53,064 bases of DNA, from NCBI RefSeq assembly GCF_000956505.1, contig NZ_JYIX01000020.1, positions 1-53,064 on the forward strand, written 5' to 3'. The stretch is from Microbacterium azadirachtae (lineage in GTDB: Bacteria; Actinomycetota; Actinomycetes; Actinomycetales; Microbacteriaceae). The position numbers and the translations under genes were made by a program. The first letter of the stretch is position 1; every line of letters begins with the position of its first letter. The notes under the pieces were generated by a model. It was not told the origin of the DNA, did no database searches, and saw nothing but the letters and a program-made list of their open reading frames with translations. Positions 1 to 8,452 of the stretch are shown here, one piece after another.

Positions 1-202
1 GTTCCAGGGCGGGGGAGGCGGGGGCGCCTTCCGAGGCCTCGGCGAGGCCGCGCAGGCGGTCGTGCTGCACGCGCCCCTCAGTGTGGGGATCCTCGTCGCG
101 GCCGTGGGCCTCGCGATCCTCGGCGGTCTCGTCGCCGGCGCGATCGGCGGATGGCGGGCGGCCAGGCTGAGCCCCGCCGAAGCACTGCGGTCCGCCGCCT
201 GA
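1..202 (+). CDS. ABC transporter permease, FtsX/MacB type (C-terminal fragment)
   Basis: Only the last 66 codons are present; the gene enters from the left edge, with the reading frame starting at base 2. The fragment has one hydrophobic segment (about residues 25-50), followed by the short basic tail WRAARLSPAEALR. That tail is typical of FtsX/MacB-type permeases, where it follows the last membrane helix. The stop codon is 30 bases before an ABC ATPase gene on the same strand, so the two probably form one exporter or lipoprotein-handling unit. The substrate cannot be told from this fragment. Confidence 0.85.
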   Translation, partial: FQGGGGGGAFRGLGEAAQAVVLHAPLSVGILVAAVGLAILGGLVAGAIGGWRAARLSPAEALRSAA

Positions 203-232
203 CACCCATTCACCCGAACTGGAGACGACAAC

Positions 233-928
233 ATGAGCATCATCGAGACCGAGCCGCAGGCGCTGTACCGGCTGACCGACGTCACCCGCACCTACCGGAC
301 GAAGGGACGCACGGTCACGGCGCTGGCCGGCGCGACCGCCGAGATCAGGGCGGGCGAGTTCGTCACCATCCAGGGCCCGACGGGCGGGGGGAAGTCCACG
401 CTGCTGCAGCTGCTCGGCGCCCTGGATCGCCCCTCCGGCGGATCGCTCGCGCTCGGGGGCACCGAGCTGTCCACCGCGTCGAACCGCGAACTCGGCCGCT
501 TGCGCGCCGAGGAGATCGGATTCGTGTTCCAGGGCTTCAACCTCATCCCCACGCTGACGGCGAGGGAGAACGTGGCGATGGCGCTCGTGCCGCTCAAGAT
601 CCCGGCCGAGGAGCGCCGCGCCCGCGTGGACGAGTCTCTCGCGCATGTGGGCCTCGCCGACCGCGGCGATCATCTGCCGGGCGAGCTGAGCGGCGGCCAG
701 CAGCAGCGGGTCGCGATCGCCAGGGCGATCGTGAAGAAGCCGCGCGTGCTGCTCGCCGACGAGCCCACCGGCAACCTCGACGAGGAGATGCGCGACGAGA
801 TCCTGGTGCTGCTCGAGTCGCTCTGCGCAGAGGGGCTGACCCTCATCGTGGTCACGCACGACTCGGCGGTGGCGAAGCGCGCGCACCGTCGGCTGCGGCT
901 CAAGAACGGCCGCCTGACCGAGGTGTGA
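233..928 (+). CDS. ABC transporter ATP-binding protein, MacB/LolD type
   Basis: This 231-residue protein has the full ABC ATPase motif set: Walker A GPTGGGKST, Q-loop in GFVFQGFNL, signature LSGGQQQR, Walker B VLLADEPTGNLD and switch histidine in VVTHD. The GFVFQ.FNL and EPTGNLD forms are typical of the MacB/LolD/FtsE group that pairs with FtsX-like permeases. The upstream gene encodes such a permease. A GGAG ribosome-binding site lies 8 bases before the ATG. Walker A has three glycines before GKST where most family members have GPSGSGKS, a mild variation. The specific substrate is unknown. Confidence 0.93.
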   Translation: MSIIETEPQALYRLTDVTRTYRTKGRTVTALAGATAEIRAGEFVTIQGPTGGGKSTLLQLLGALDRPSGGSLALGGTELSTASNRELGRLRAEEIGFVFQGFNLIPTLTARENVAMALVPLKIPAEERRARVDESLAHVGLADRGDHLPGELSGGQQQRVAIARAIVKKPRVLLADEPTGNLDEEMRDEILVLLESLCAEGLTLIVVTHDSAVAKRAHRRLRLKNGRLTEV

Positions 929-940
929 CCCTCCACCGGC

Positions 941-990
941 GAGTCGTCCCTGTCAGCGGACCCTCTGGGGCGCGCTGACAGGGACGACTC
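941..990. repeat. Palindromic repeat element, copy 1 (convergent 3' ends)
   Basis: An 18-base perfect inverted repeat (arms 941-958 and 973-990, 14-base loop) begins with GAGTCGTCCC and ends with its complement. It fills the gap between the convergent ABC ATPase and esterase genes. Related copies are at 15007-15066 and at the right window edge. It could act as a bidirectional terminator, but no T-tract follows either arm. Confidence 0.85.
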
Positions 991-1006
991 GGATATGGAG
1001 AGGCGC

Positions 1007-2011
1007 TCAGAGCGGGCCGGTGCTCGTCTCGCCCAGCAGCCGGTCGTCGGGCAGCGCCAGGAAGTCGATCGAGGCCTGCAGGGCCAGCGCGTCGGCGAGC
1101 CGGCCCTCCGGGCCGTCGATGTGCCCGTTGGCCCGCACCGTCAGCCGCCGCGGCCCGGTGAGCGCGTGGTAGACCGCGAACTGTCCGCGCGGATCGACCG
1201 CGGGATCGAGCACGGCGGCCCCGACGTGCACCGGCAGGCGGAGGCGGCGGGCCGCGGTCGCCGCGTCGTGGTAGTCGAGCGTGGAACGTGCCTCGGGATG
1301 CGTGCGGAGATGCGTCCGGACGGCCTCTCCGCTCCCGGTGCAGCGCCGGGTGAGCCGGATCGCGTGCGCGCCGAAGCTGGGGACGTCCAGTGCCGCGCGG
1401 CGGAAGCGCGCGTCCCACGGAAGCGCCATGGCCCCTATACCGCCGCCGAAGCTGCTGCCGCTGAAGTCGAGGGCGCCCGCGGTGGGAGCAGCCAGGTCCA
1501 GCAGCACGGTCGCCGCGCGCCAGACGTCCGCCGCGGCGAAGCGGAGCGAATAGGTGTCCCGGTGCGCGATGCCCGCCAGCACGTGCTCGGCGGGAAGCGC
1601 GGGGAAGCGGCTGGGGGCATCGGGGTGGGTCCCCGGCGCGCAGGGGAAGATCGCGGCCGTGTCCGCGGGCACGCGCTCGACGTCGGGGCCCGTGCGGCCC
1701 CCGTAGCCGTGCCCGACCACGAGGCCGCGCCGAATGGCGGACGCCGCGTGCGGCACCATGACGAACGCGGTGGCGGGCTCGTTCGCGGAGGAGTCGAAGC
1801 GGATCTCGCTCACGCGATGGGTCGGCGTCGCGTCCCCCTCCCGCACGGTCCGCCACGCGACGGCGCCGGTGCCGAACTCCTCGAAGGTCGACTGCCAGAA
1901 CCGGTCGAAGTCGTCCGGTTCCGGCTGCTCCGGCGTCGGCACGAGCAGTGCTCCGAGTGAATACTCGGTCAGTTCTTCGGGTGTTCCGCCGGGCACCGGC
2001 TGACTCCTCAC
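1007..2011 (-). CDS. Acetyl xylan esterase / cephalosporin-C deacetylase-like hydrolase (AXE1 family)
   Basis: A 334-residue alpha/beta hydrolase without a signal peptide, so probably cytoplasmic. The nucleophile elbow is GSSFG (Ser about 187). The acid is Asp about 269 in VLDP.VDP and the base is His about 297 in NGHIDG. The HGYGGR loop that forms the oxyanion side in AXE1 enzymes is near residue 101. Known family members remove acetyl groups from xylo-oligosaccharides and related sugars. I chose the GTG at 2011 because GAGGAGG lies 10 bases upstream; an ATG pair at 2083 would add 24 residues that look unrelated to the family. The gene is divergent from the large secreted protein and shares its control region, which suggests deacetylation of imported fragments. 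Confidence 0.85.
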   Translation of the reverse strand: MRSQPVPGGTPEELTEYSLGALLVPTPEQPEPDDFDRFWQSTFEEFGTGAVAWRTVREGDATPTHRVSEIRFDSSANEPATAFVMVPHAASAIRRGLVVGHGYGGRTGPDVERVPADTAAIFPCAPGTHPDAPSRFPALPAEHVLAGIAHRDTYSLRFAAADVWRAATVLLDLAAPTAGALDFSGSSFGGGIGAMALPWDARFRRAALDVPSFGAHAIRLTRRCTGSGEAVRTHLRTHPEARSTLDYHDAATAARRLRLPVHVGAAVLDPAVDPRGQFAVYHALTGPRRLTVRANGHIDGPEGRLADALALQASIDFLALPDDRLLGETSTGPL

Positions 2012-2073
2012 CTGTTGCGTTCCTCCTCGATACTGCCGCGCAGCCGGCATTCGCGTCCTTGCGAGAGGATCCA

Positions 2074-2102
2074 TTGACATCATCGCATATGGATTGCAAT
2101 AT
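2074..2102 (+). promoter_or_regulatory. Sigma-70-type promoter of the secreted protein gene (leaderless)
   Basis: TTGACA (2074-2079) and CAATAT (2097-2102) are separated by exactly 17 bases. The -10 box ends 7 bases before the ATG at 2110, so the predicted transcript starts at or within a base or two of the start codon and has no ribosome-binding site. Confidence 0.75.
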
Positions 2103-2106
2103 ATGC
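2085..2106. promoter_or_regulatory. Inverted-repeat operator candidate over the -10 box
   Basis: GCATAT (2085-2090) and ATATGC (2101-2106) form an inverted repeat with a 10-base spacer that covers the -10 box of the promoter at 2074-2102. A bound protein here would block transcription of the secreted enzyme and could also affect the divergent esterase. GCAT(A/T)T also appears in the two divergent control regions near 8337 and 13355. Confidence 0.5.
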
Positions 2107-2109
2107 ATC

Positions 2110-5100
2110 ATGATTGCAAGGAAGAGTGCGAGAGATGACGAGGGCTCCCTGCAGTGGAGTCGGCGATCCGTGCTGCGCATGCTGGTGATCGCGGGCGTGC
2201 TCCCGCCGGTCCTCGGCGCGCAGGCCGGCGGCTCGTCGGCCGCGGCCACCGAGCTCCCCACGGCGACCGGCGCCTACGCGGACGCGCTGCGGCGGCTGGA
2301 CAAGCCGAACCTGGCGGTGACCCAGGTCGCGCAGCTGGTCGGGACGAACCACCGGATGACCTTCTTCCAGGCCACGTGGGACGGAGGGGCGACCATCGTC
2401 CGCGATCTCGAGATCGCGCACGACGGCGGATGGCTCCCCGTGACGGACTCCGCGCACCGCTTCGACGAGCAGTGGGTGGTGTTGAAGGGGGCGCTGCCGT
2501 CCGGCAGCGCGCCGGAGCTCTACGGCCCGCTGGCGCCGAGCTGGCTGGGATTCACCTCCTTCCAGGTGCTCGGCCCGCAGGCGATCGAGCTGCGCACCAG
2601 CACGGACGACATCGAGCTTGTCGTGCGCTGGCGGCTGGAAGGCGACAATCCGGAAGCCCACCACGTGCTGACCGCGAAGAACGCCGGGGACTACATCGTC
2701 GGCTATCAGAGCCAGGACGCCCGGTCGCTCGACGATCTCGACGAGGTGCTGTGCGGTTCGTACCAGCACGCGCTGTCGGTCCTCGACGGCTCGGCTCCGC
2801 TCGGGGCATGGGAGCTGTTCGCCCCGATGGCGCTCACGCAGTACGCCGTTGCAGGGATCCCGATCACCTCCGGCGTCTACCTGCCCTCCGAGGTCGCGGA
2901 GTTCGTGCACGAGCGGCAGCTCATGTCGGACCGACAGCCCTACGGCATGAGCCTGCGCAACGACAGCCTCGACCTCGTGCCCTGCATGTACTCGCCGCAG
3001 CCCGGGCTCCGCACGGCGATGGCGGCAGGGGAGGAGCGCGGCTTCGCGTTCGGCGTGGCCGCCCAGGCGGGCGCCCTCTACGACGCGTACACCGCGCTGT
3101 GCCGCGGCGAGTACGGGCTCACGGCATATCGGCGCAACGTCTACGAGCGATCGCTGACCGACGCCGTGCATGCGATGGCGGACCTGATCGCCGTCGAGCC
3201 TGCCGGGGACGACTCGACGGACTACATCCCGTCCTTCTCCGGCTGGTGGAACCGCGCCAAGGGCTTCGTCGACGTGGAGAACGAGGACGCCGTCCGCACT
3301 GCTGCGAGCGGGGTGGTGCTCTCCGCGCACTATCTCACGGGCAAGACCGGCGGCACCCTGTACGACCGGCGCGCTCGCCCGCTGATCGAGTACCAGGTGT
3401 CGCGCAAGGGGATCGGGCACTCGCCGGTCATCGGCAGCCCGGTCTACAACGACAAGACGCAGTACCGGCTCGGCCGCATCCCCACGGATGCGGTGAACCT
3501 GACGGCCCTCTACCAGCTCACCCACGGGCGGAACGCGGGGATCCAGCGACTCGCGGTGCAGGCCACGAAGTCCGGCGTCGTGGGGCAGAGCCGTGCGCCC
3601 TTCGCCGTCCCTCTCGCGACCTATCGGGCCACCGGGGATCCCGCCTATCTGGCGGAGGCGAGCCTGATCGGCCGCCGCTACGTGCAGGAGCAGATCCTCA
3701 CGCCCTATCGCGGCAACGGCCAGCCGCCGGGCGGCTTCGCCTACAGCTTCTCCAAGTACTGGGTCGACCTGCTCGAGCTGTTCGAGGTGACCGGGGAGGC
3801 GGTGTTCCTGGAGGGAGCGCATCGCGAGGTGCAGCGATTCATCACGCAGACCGCGGTGCGGCCGGTGCCGGACCAGACCGTCACGGTTCCGGTGGGCCAC
3901 GTGATCACGCAGCAGTACGACTGGGAGTCCCGCTCATCGCTGCCGCCGTATCCGGTCACGGGTGTGGCGACCGAGACCGTCCCGGCCTGGTACGTCTCTC
4001 CCTCGGGTCTCACCTTCGAGGCGCTCTCGTCGTTCAAGCTCGGGGTGAGCGCCGTGACGGATCCCGGCGGAGGGTACGTCTTCAATCCGTGCTGGGCCGG
4101 CGCGCTGCTGCGCCTCGCCCACCACACCGGGGACTCGCTGCTGGCCGACGTCGCGCACAACATGGTGATCGGCAGATTCACGACGTACCCCGGCTACTAC
4201 GGCCGGCAGTTCCAGGTCGCGCACATGAAGCCGGACTTCGCCACGAGCGGTCCCGTCGGGATCACCGGGTACTACTTCCATCACGCGCCGGCGCAGCTGG
4301 GTCTCGCCATGGACTATCTGATCAGCGAGAGCTTCTACCGCAGCTCCGGCAGCATCGAGTTCCCGCACGTCTTCGAGGCGGACTTCGCCTACTTCAAGTT
4401 CTTCGCCTACGGCCACGCGCCCGGCTCGTTCTTCGGCGAGACCGGGGTGTGGCCGTATTTCCCGGCGGGCCTGATCGGGCTGGACAACCCGCTGATCAAC
4501 TGGATCGCCGGCGTGGGCAACGGCGCGCTCTACCTCAGCCTCACGAACTCTGCGTCCGACGCCCAGCAGGTCGTCGTCGACCTCGCCGGCGAGCTGACCG
4601 GACTGCCGCGCACCGCAGCGCCGGCGGTCGAGGTGGTCGCCGCGGACGGCACCCGCTCCTCCCAGGCCGCGGTCGACGGCCGGGTCACGGTCACCGTGCC
4701 GGGGCACGGACTGCTCGCTCTGATCGTCCGGGATGTGGCGGTGCAGCGGCCGGGGCTGCCGTTCGACGACATCGCCGACCACGGTCCTGACAGCTTCCGC
4801 GAGGTCGATTCGGATCCGGCGACCGACTACGGACTGGTCCGCGGGATGCTGCTGGTGCGCCCCGGCGGGCAGGGGTACGACGCGTACGTCCAGATCGACA
4901 CGGAGCAGCAGGCGACGCTCTCCTACCGGATCGGCGGACAGGCCGCGCAGCAGGCGCCCGCCAAGGGGTATCCCTACGAGTGGACGATCCCGGTGGACGA
5001 CCCGGCGAAGACGTTCGCCTATACGGTCTCGGCCAGCGGGGCGACCACGGCCGAGGTCACGCTGCGCCTGCCGGCCCGGCTCGCCGGCCCCGGCACGGAG

Positions 5101-6120
5101 GTCTCGGGCGACGTGGTCGCCCAGGCCACGGGCACGGCAGGCGACCGGGTCCCGCTGATCATCGAGGTGCGCAACGGGACGGCGCAGCCGATCGCCGGCA
5201 GCGTCGGGCTGACCCTGCCGAGCGGGTGGCAGCTCGACGGCACGGTGCCGGCGATCACGGCTCCCGCGCACGCGACGGTCCGCGTGGAGGCCGCGGTCGT
5301 GATCGCGTCATCCGCCGCGCTCGGGGAGGTTCAGGTCGCCGGATCCCTGTCGGTGCCGGGGGCGACGCCCGTCACGCTGAGGCCCGCGTCGATCGAGGTG
5401 ATCGATCGGCGCCGGCTCGTCTCGCTCGCATCGGACACCGAGGTCGCCAGCGGCCCAGGGGCGACGGTGAAGCTGACCGCCCTGGTGATCAACACCGGCG
5501 TGACGCCGCTCCAGGGCACGCTCGCCCTCTACGGCGCCACCGGCTGGACCATCGATCAGCGGGACGCGGCCGTCGTCGTGCCGCCGCGCTCCGATCTGAC
5601 GCACACCTGGACCGTGACGGCAGGGGTGGGCGTCGCTCCGGGATCGAGCACGCGATTCGAGGCGAGGCTGGATCAGACCCTGCGCCGAGGGGTCCTGGTG
5701 CGGATGGCCGACGAAGGCGTGATCGTGCACACGCAGTCGCCCTGGCCCGGGTACCTCGAGACCGGACGGTGGTATCCGAGCGGTCTCTCCGGCTGGAACG
5801 GGACGCGCACGCGGTACAGCGACACCGATTCCGTCGGCAGCACGGTGACCTGGAAGGCGGACCTTCCGCAGCCGGGTCTCTACCGCGTCTCGGTCTGGTA
5901 CCCGACCAATCCGACGACGACCACGTCGGCGGCCTACGTCGTCGAGCACCAGGGCGGCAGCAGCGAGGTGATCGTGGACCAGACCCAGGGCGCGGCCGCC
6001 TGGCGTGTGCTGGGCACCTTCCGCTACGACGCCGGCGCTCCCGGCGTCGTGCGGCTGGAGGTCCGCAGCACGAGCATCCACCGGGTCAGCGCCGCGCAGT
6101 TCGTGCGGGTCGGGGATTGA
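2110..6120 (+). CDS. Large Tat-secreted multidomain protein, probable polysaccharide-active enzyme with C-terminal golvesin/Xly-like domain
   Basis: This 1336-residue protein starts with a twin-arginine signal (SRRSVLR, hydrophobic stretch, cleavage near GAQA). Residues of about 40-850 form a large region rich in aromatic residues and helices that I cannot assign to a named glycosidase or lyase family; a toroid-type hydrolase or lyase is possible. Residues of about 890-1000 look beta-rich. Residues 1010-1100 and 1110-1200 resemble two NEW3-type Ig-like domains. The last 110 residues match the golvesin/xanthan-lyase-type carbohydrate-binding pattern. The start at 2110 fits both the Tat motif and the promoter spacing; longer in-frame starts at 1948 and 2089 lack support. 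The divergent acetyl esterase and downstream sugar-acid genes suggest it attacks an acetylated polysaccharide. Confidence 0.75.
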   Translation: MIARKSARDDEGSLQWSRRSVLRMLVIAGVLPPVLGAQAGGSSAAATELPTATGAYADALRRLDKPNLAVTQVAQLVGTNHRMTFFQATWDGGATIVRDLEIAHDGGWLPVTDSAHRFDEQWVVLKGALPSGSAPELYGPLAPSWLGFTSFQVLGPQAIELRTSTDDIELVVRWRLEGDNPEAHHVLTAKNAGDYIVGYQSQDARSLDDLDEVLCGSYQHALSVLDGSAPLGAWELFAPMALTQYAVAGIPITSGVYLPSEVAEFVHERQLMSDRQPYGMSLRNDSLDLVPCMYSPQPGLRTAMAAGEERGFAFGVAAQAGALYDAYTALCRGEYGLTAYRRNVYERSLTDAVHAMADLIAVEPAGDDSTDYIPSFSGWWNRAKGFVDVENEDAVRTAASGVVLSAHYLTGKTGGTLYDRRARPLIEYQVSRKGIGHSPVIGSPVYNDKTQYRLGRIPTDAVNLTALYQLTHGRNAGIQRLAVQATKSGVVGQSRAPFAVPLATYRATGDPAYLAEASLIGRRYVQEQILTPYRGNGQPPGGFAYSFSKYWVDLLELFEVTGEAVFLEGAHREVQRFITQTAVRPVPDQTVTVPVGHVITQQYDWESRSSLPPYPVTGVATETVPAWYVSPSGLTFEALSSFKLGVSAVTDPGGGYVFNPCWAGALLRLAHHTGDSLLADVAHNMVIGRFTTYPGYYGRQFQVAHMKPDFATSGPVGITGYYFHHAPAQLGLAMDYLISESFYRSSGSIEFPHVFEADFAYFKFFAYGHAPGSFFGETGVWPYFPAGLIGLDNPLINWIAGVGNGALYLSLTNSASDAQQVVVDLAGELTGLPRTAAPAVEVVAADGTRSSQAAVDGRVTVTVPGHGLLALIVRDVAVQRPGLPFDDIADHGPDSFREVDSDPATDYGLVRGMLLVRPGGQGYDAYVQIDTEQQATLSYRIGGQAAQQAPAKGYPYEWTIPVDDPAKTFAYTVSASGATTAEVTLRLPARLAGPGTEVSGDVVAQATGTAGDRVPLIIEVRNGTAQPIAGSVGLTLPSGWQLDGTVPAITAPAHATVRVEAAVVIASSAALGEVQVAGSLSVPGATPVTLRPASIEVIDRRRLVSLASDTEVASGPGATVKLTALVINTGVTPLQGTLALYGATGWTIDQRDAAVVVPPRSDLTHTWTVTAGVGVAPGSSTRFEARLDQTLRRGVLVRMADEGVIVHTQSPWPGYLETGRWYPSGLSGWNGTRTRYSDTDSVGSTVTWKADLPQPGLYRVSVWYPTNPTTTTSAAYVVEHQGGSSEVIVDQTQGAAAWRVLGTFRYDAGAPGVVRLEVRSTSIHRVSAAQFVRVGD

Positions 6121-6167
6121 CGAAAGAGGGGTGGACCGGAGCGCGGCTCCGGTCCACCCCTCTTTCG
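6121..6167. terminator. Bidirectional hairpin terminator
   Basis: A perfect 22-bp stem (6121-6142 with 6146-6167) with a 3-base loop begins directly after the stop codon of the secreted protein gene. It separates that gene from the convergent dehydratase gene. Both arms carry AAAGA/TCTTT near the ends but there is no long T-tract. Confidence 0.8.
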
Positions 6168-6179
6168 GGTGCTGTGCGG

Positions 6180-7340
6180 TCAGCGCCGGACGAACTGCGC
6201 GACGGCCGCCTCGTCCACCGTGACGCCGAGCCCCGGGCCGGTGGGGACGATGAACCCTCCATCCGGTCGCACCTCGAGCGGGGTGGTCAGGATGAGGTTG
6301 GCGACGGGCAGCGTGAACGGCTGGTACTCGAAGGCGAGCAGCGAGGTGGCGCTCGCCGCGACGTGCACCCCCGCGGCCATGGCGAGGCCGAAGGCGGCGG
6401 AATGGTGAGGTGCGACCTGCGCGTGGAACGCGTCCGCGACCGCGGCGATCGCGAGGCCCTCGGTGATGCCCGTACGGCCGATGTCGGGCTGCGTCAGGCC
6501 GACAGCCCTGCGGGCGAGCCAGTCGGTGAACTCGAAACGGCTGCGCATCGCCTCGCCGATCGCGATCGGCGTCGCGAGCGACGCGGCGAGATCGCGGTGG
6601 CCCTCGACGTCCTCCGGCGCCAGCGGCGCCTCGAAGAACCAGGCCCTGCGGTCGTCCAGCTCGCGCCCCAGGGCTTTCGCCTCGCCGAGCCGGTAGGTCC
6701 AGTGCGCGTCGAGCGCGAGGTCGAGATCCGGGTGCACCGCACGGATCGCGTCATAGGTGGCGAGATCGGTGCGGATGTCGGTGCCGAGATGCAGCTTGAT
6801 CCGCCGCACGCCGGACTCGACGAACGCCGTCGCCTTGTCGACGCGCTCGGCATCGTCGTTCCCGCGGATCCCGGAGACGTAGGTCGGCAGGATCTCCGCG
6901 AAGCGGCCGCCCGCGAGCTCGGAGACGGAGAGGCCCGTCGCATGCCCCCAGAGGTCCCAGAGCGCGATGTCGACCGCCGCCATGGCATCCGCCTGGTGCC
7001 CGGTGAGATGCCCGCGCTCGCGCATGGACTCGGTCATCCTGTGCCAGAGCGTCCGCACGGATCGCGGATCCTCGCCGAGGATGAGCGGGGCGAGCAGGTG
7101 ATCGACCACCGCAGCGACCACCTCGGGGGCGACGGGGGCGAGTGCTTCGCCCCACCCGACGAGCCCCTCGTCGGTCTCGATCTTGACGAGGAGCGTCTCG
7201 TAGCCGGGGGAGTACAGGCTCCGCCACGGCGGCCGGATGACGTAGCCGCGATGGGCCACGCCCGTGTCGCCCGCATAGGAGTCATCTGCATCCTCCCTCG
7301 ACAGGAAGAGGGGGAACGTCTGGACGCGCGTGATCTTCAC
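6180..7340 (-). CDS. Enolase-superfamily sugar-acid dehydratase (mandelate racemase group)
   Basis: A 386-residue protein with the N-terminal capping domain (1-120) and a TIM barrel typical of the mandelate racemase/muconate lactonizing group. Likely metal ligands are Asp211, Glu237 and Glu263. Lys182 and His184 lie on the second strand, His213 follows the Asp in a D-x-H arrangement, and PHHS near 311-314 supplies a later histidine. Asp-x-His plus a late histidine recalls galactonate and related aldonate dehydratases, which convert an aldonate into a 2-keto-3-deoxy acid. The exact substrate is not readable. The start is a GTG with GGAG 6 bases upstream. It lies just downstream of the IclR gene on the same strand, probably in one transcript. 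Confidence 0.85.
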   Translation of the reverse strand: MKITRVQTFPLFLSREDADDSYAGDTGVAHRGYVIRPPWRSLYSPGYETLLVKIETDEGLVGWGEALAPVAPEVVAAVVDHLLAPLILGEDPRSVRTLWHRMTESMRERGHLTGHQADAMAAVDIALWDLWGHATGLSVSELAGGRFAEILPTYVSGIRGNDDAERVDKATAFVESGVRRIKLHLGTDIRTDLATYDAIRAVHPDLDLALDAHWTYRLGEAKALGRELDDRRAWFFEAPLAPEDVEGHRDLAASLATPIAIGEAMRSRFEFTDWLARRAVGLTQPDIGRTGITEGLAIAAVADAFHAQVAPHHSAAFGLAMAAGVHVAASATSLLAFEYQPFTLPVANLILTTPLEVRPDGGFIVPTGPGLGVTVDEAAVAQFVRR

Positions 7341-7433
7341 AAGGGTCTCCGAAGACAGTCGTGGGGGAGGAGGCCGACGGCGTCTGCCGCGGCGATGAGC
7401 TTCAGGGCGCCGCGATCGGATCGCGGCGGCAGG

Positions 7434-8237
7434 TCAGAGCGCCGCGAAGGCGCTCGCGGAGCGGGAGGGGCTGTAGCCGAGGGCGACCGAGATCTCGTCC
7501 GCCGCCTCGATGAGCTGCAGTGCGAGCTCCTGGTGCGGGGCGTGCAGGTCGAGCACGGAGAGAGGTCCGCTCGCCGAGAGCGCCGCGACGATCTCGCCCG
7601 CCCTGTTGTGGATCGGCGCCGCGATGCAGGCGCGCCCGAAGGCGAGCTCCTCGATCTCGGTCGCGTATCCACGGCTGCGGCTCTCGTCGAGCGCGACCTG
7701 CATGGCGTCGCGGTCGACGATCGTGTGCGGGGTGAAGCGCTGAGGGGAGTGCTCGAAGTATTCGTCGACCTTCTCGGACGTCATTCCGGACAGCAGGGCC
7801 TTGCCGAGGCCCGTGGCATGCAGGGGGCCCGTGCGTCCGGCCATCGCGAACGACTTCGGGGCGAGCGCGCCCTCGAAGTTGCAGAGGTAGGTGAAGGTGA
7901 AGCCGCTGAGCTCGGCGACGTTCACGCCGATCTCGATCCGGCGGGCCAGGTTCTGCGCGATCTGCCGCGACGCGCGGAAGATCGGCGAGCCGTTGAGCGC
8001 GATCGTCCCGAGGGCGACCGCCGCCGGCCCGAGCCGGTACAGACCGGTCCGGCCGTCCTGGACGACGAACTTCATCCGGTCGAGGGCCGACATCATGCGG
8101 GAGACGGTGGACTGCCCGAGGCCCGTCAGCGTGCAGAGCTCGGAGACCCGCAGCTCACCCGACTCCTCGGTGAAGCAGGCGAGCAGGGACATCGCCCGCT
8201 CCACGGTCTGGGTGCCCCCCACCGATTCCGATGCCAT
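7434..8237 (-). CDS. IclR-family transcriptional regulator
   Basis: A 267-residue protein with an N-terminal winged helix-turn-helix (about 10-70, TVERAMSLL...STVSRMMSALD) and a C-terminal IclR effector-binding domain (about 80-255) with the family segment RSRGYATEIEELAFGRACIA. IclR proteins usually sense small aromatic or sugar-acid effectors and control nearby catabolic genes. I chose the ATG at 8237 because GGGAGGAG lies 8 bases upstream; an in-frame start at 8267 is less supported. The gene precedes the dehydratase and is divergent from the sugar ABC operon, so it is the natural local regulator. Conserved AT-rich motifs in both divergent intergenic regions may be its binding sites. Confidence 0.92.
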   Translation of the reverse strand: MASESVGGTQTVERAMSLLACFTEESGELRVSELCTLTGLGQSTVSRMMSALDRMKFVVQDGRTGLYRLGPAAVALGTIALNGSPIFRASRQIAQNLARRIEIGVNVAELSGFTFTYLCNFEGALAPKSFAMAGRTGPLHATGLGKALLSGMTSEKVDEYFEHSPQRFTPHTIVDRDAMQVALDESRSRGYATEIEELAFGRACIAAPIHNRAGEIVAALSASGPLSVLDLHAPHQELALQLIEAADEISVALGYSPSRSASAFAAL

Positions 8238-8287
8238 CGCGACTTCTCCTCCCAGCGGCCACCGCATCTGCGAAGCCGTTGCCAGTC

Positions 8288-8316
8288 ATCCTAATGAGAC
8301 TGTTGATGCCAGGCAA
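8288..8316 (-). promoter_or_regulatory. Promoter candidate of the iclR-dehydratase unit
   Basis: Read on the minus strand, TTGCCT (8311-8316) and TAGGAT (8288-8293) are separated by 17 bases. This would start transcription near 8281, about 45 bases before the IclR start codon. Confidence 0.55.
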
Positions 8317-8333
8317 GGCAAATGTGGGTGTCT

Positions 8334-8367
8334 TATGCATTTTGTGGATTTCGCATCCGCATTGTGG
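8334..8367 (+). promoter_or_regulatory. Putative regulator-binding motifs (GCATTxTGTGG direct repeats)
   Basis: TATGCATTTTGTG (8334-8346) matches TATGCATATTGTG at 13352-13364 in 12 of 13 positions. A second partial copy, GCATTGTGG, lies at 8359-8367, 22 bases downstream in the same orientation. The site lies between the IclR gene and the ABC operon. This is an inferred operator; IclR itself is the obvious candidate ligand. Confidence 0.5.
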
Positions 8368-8452
8368 TTGACTGACTGCACGTCATCGTCGACGACTGCG
8401 ACGACGACGTGCAGGGGACCGCAGGGTCCACCCCACCCGGAAAGTGAATGCC

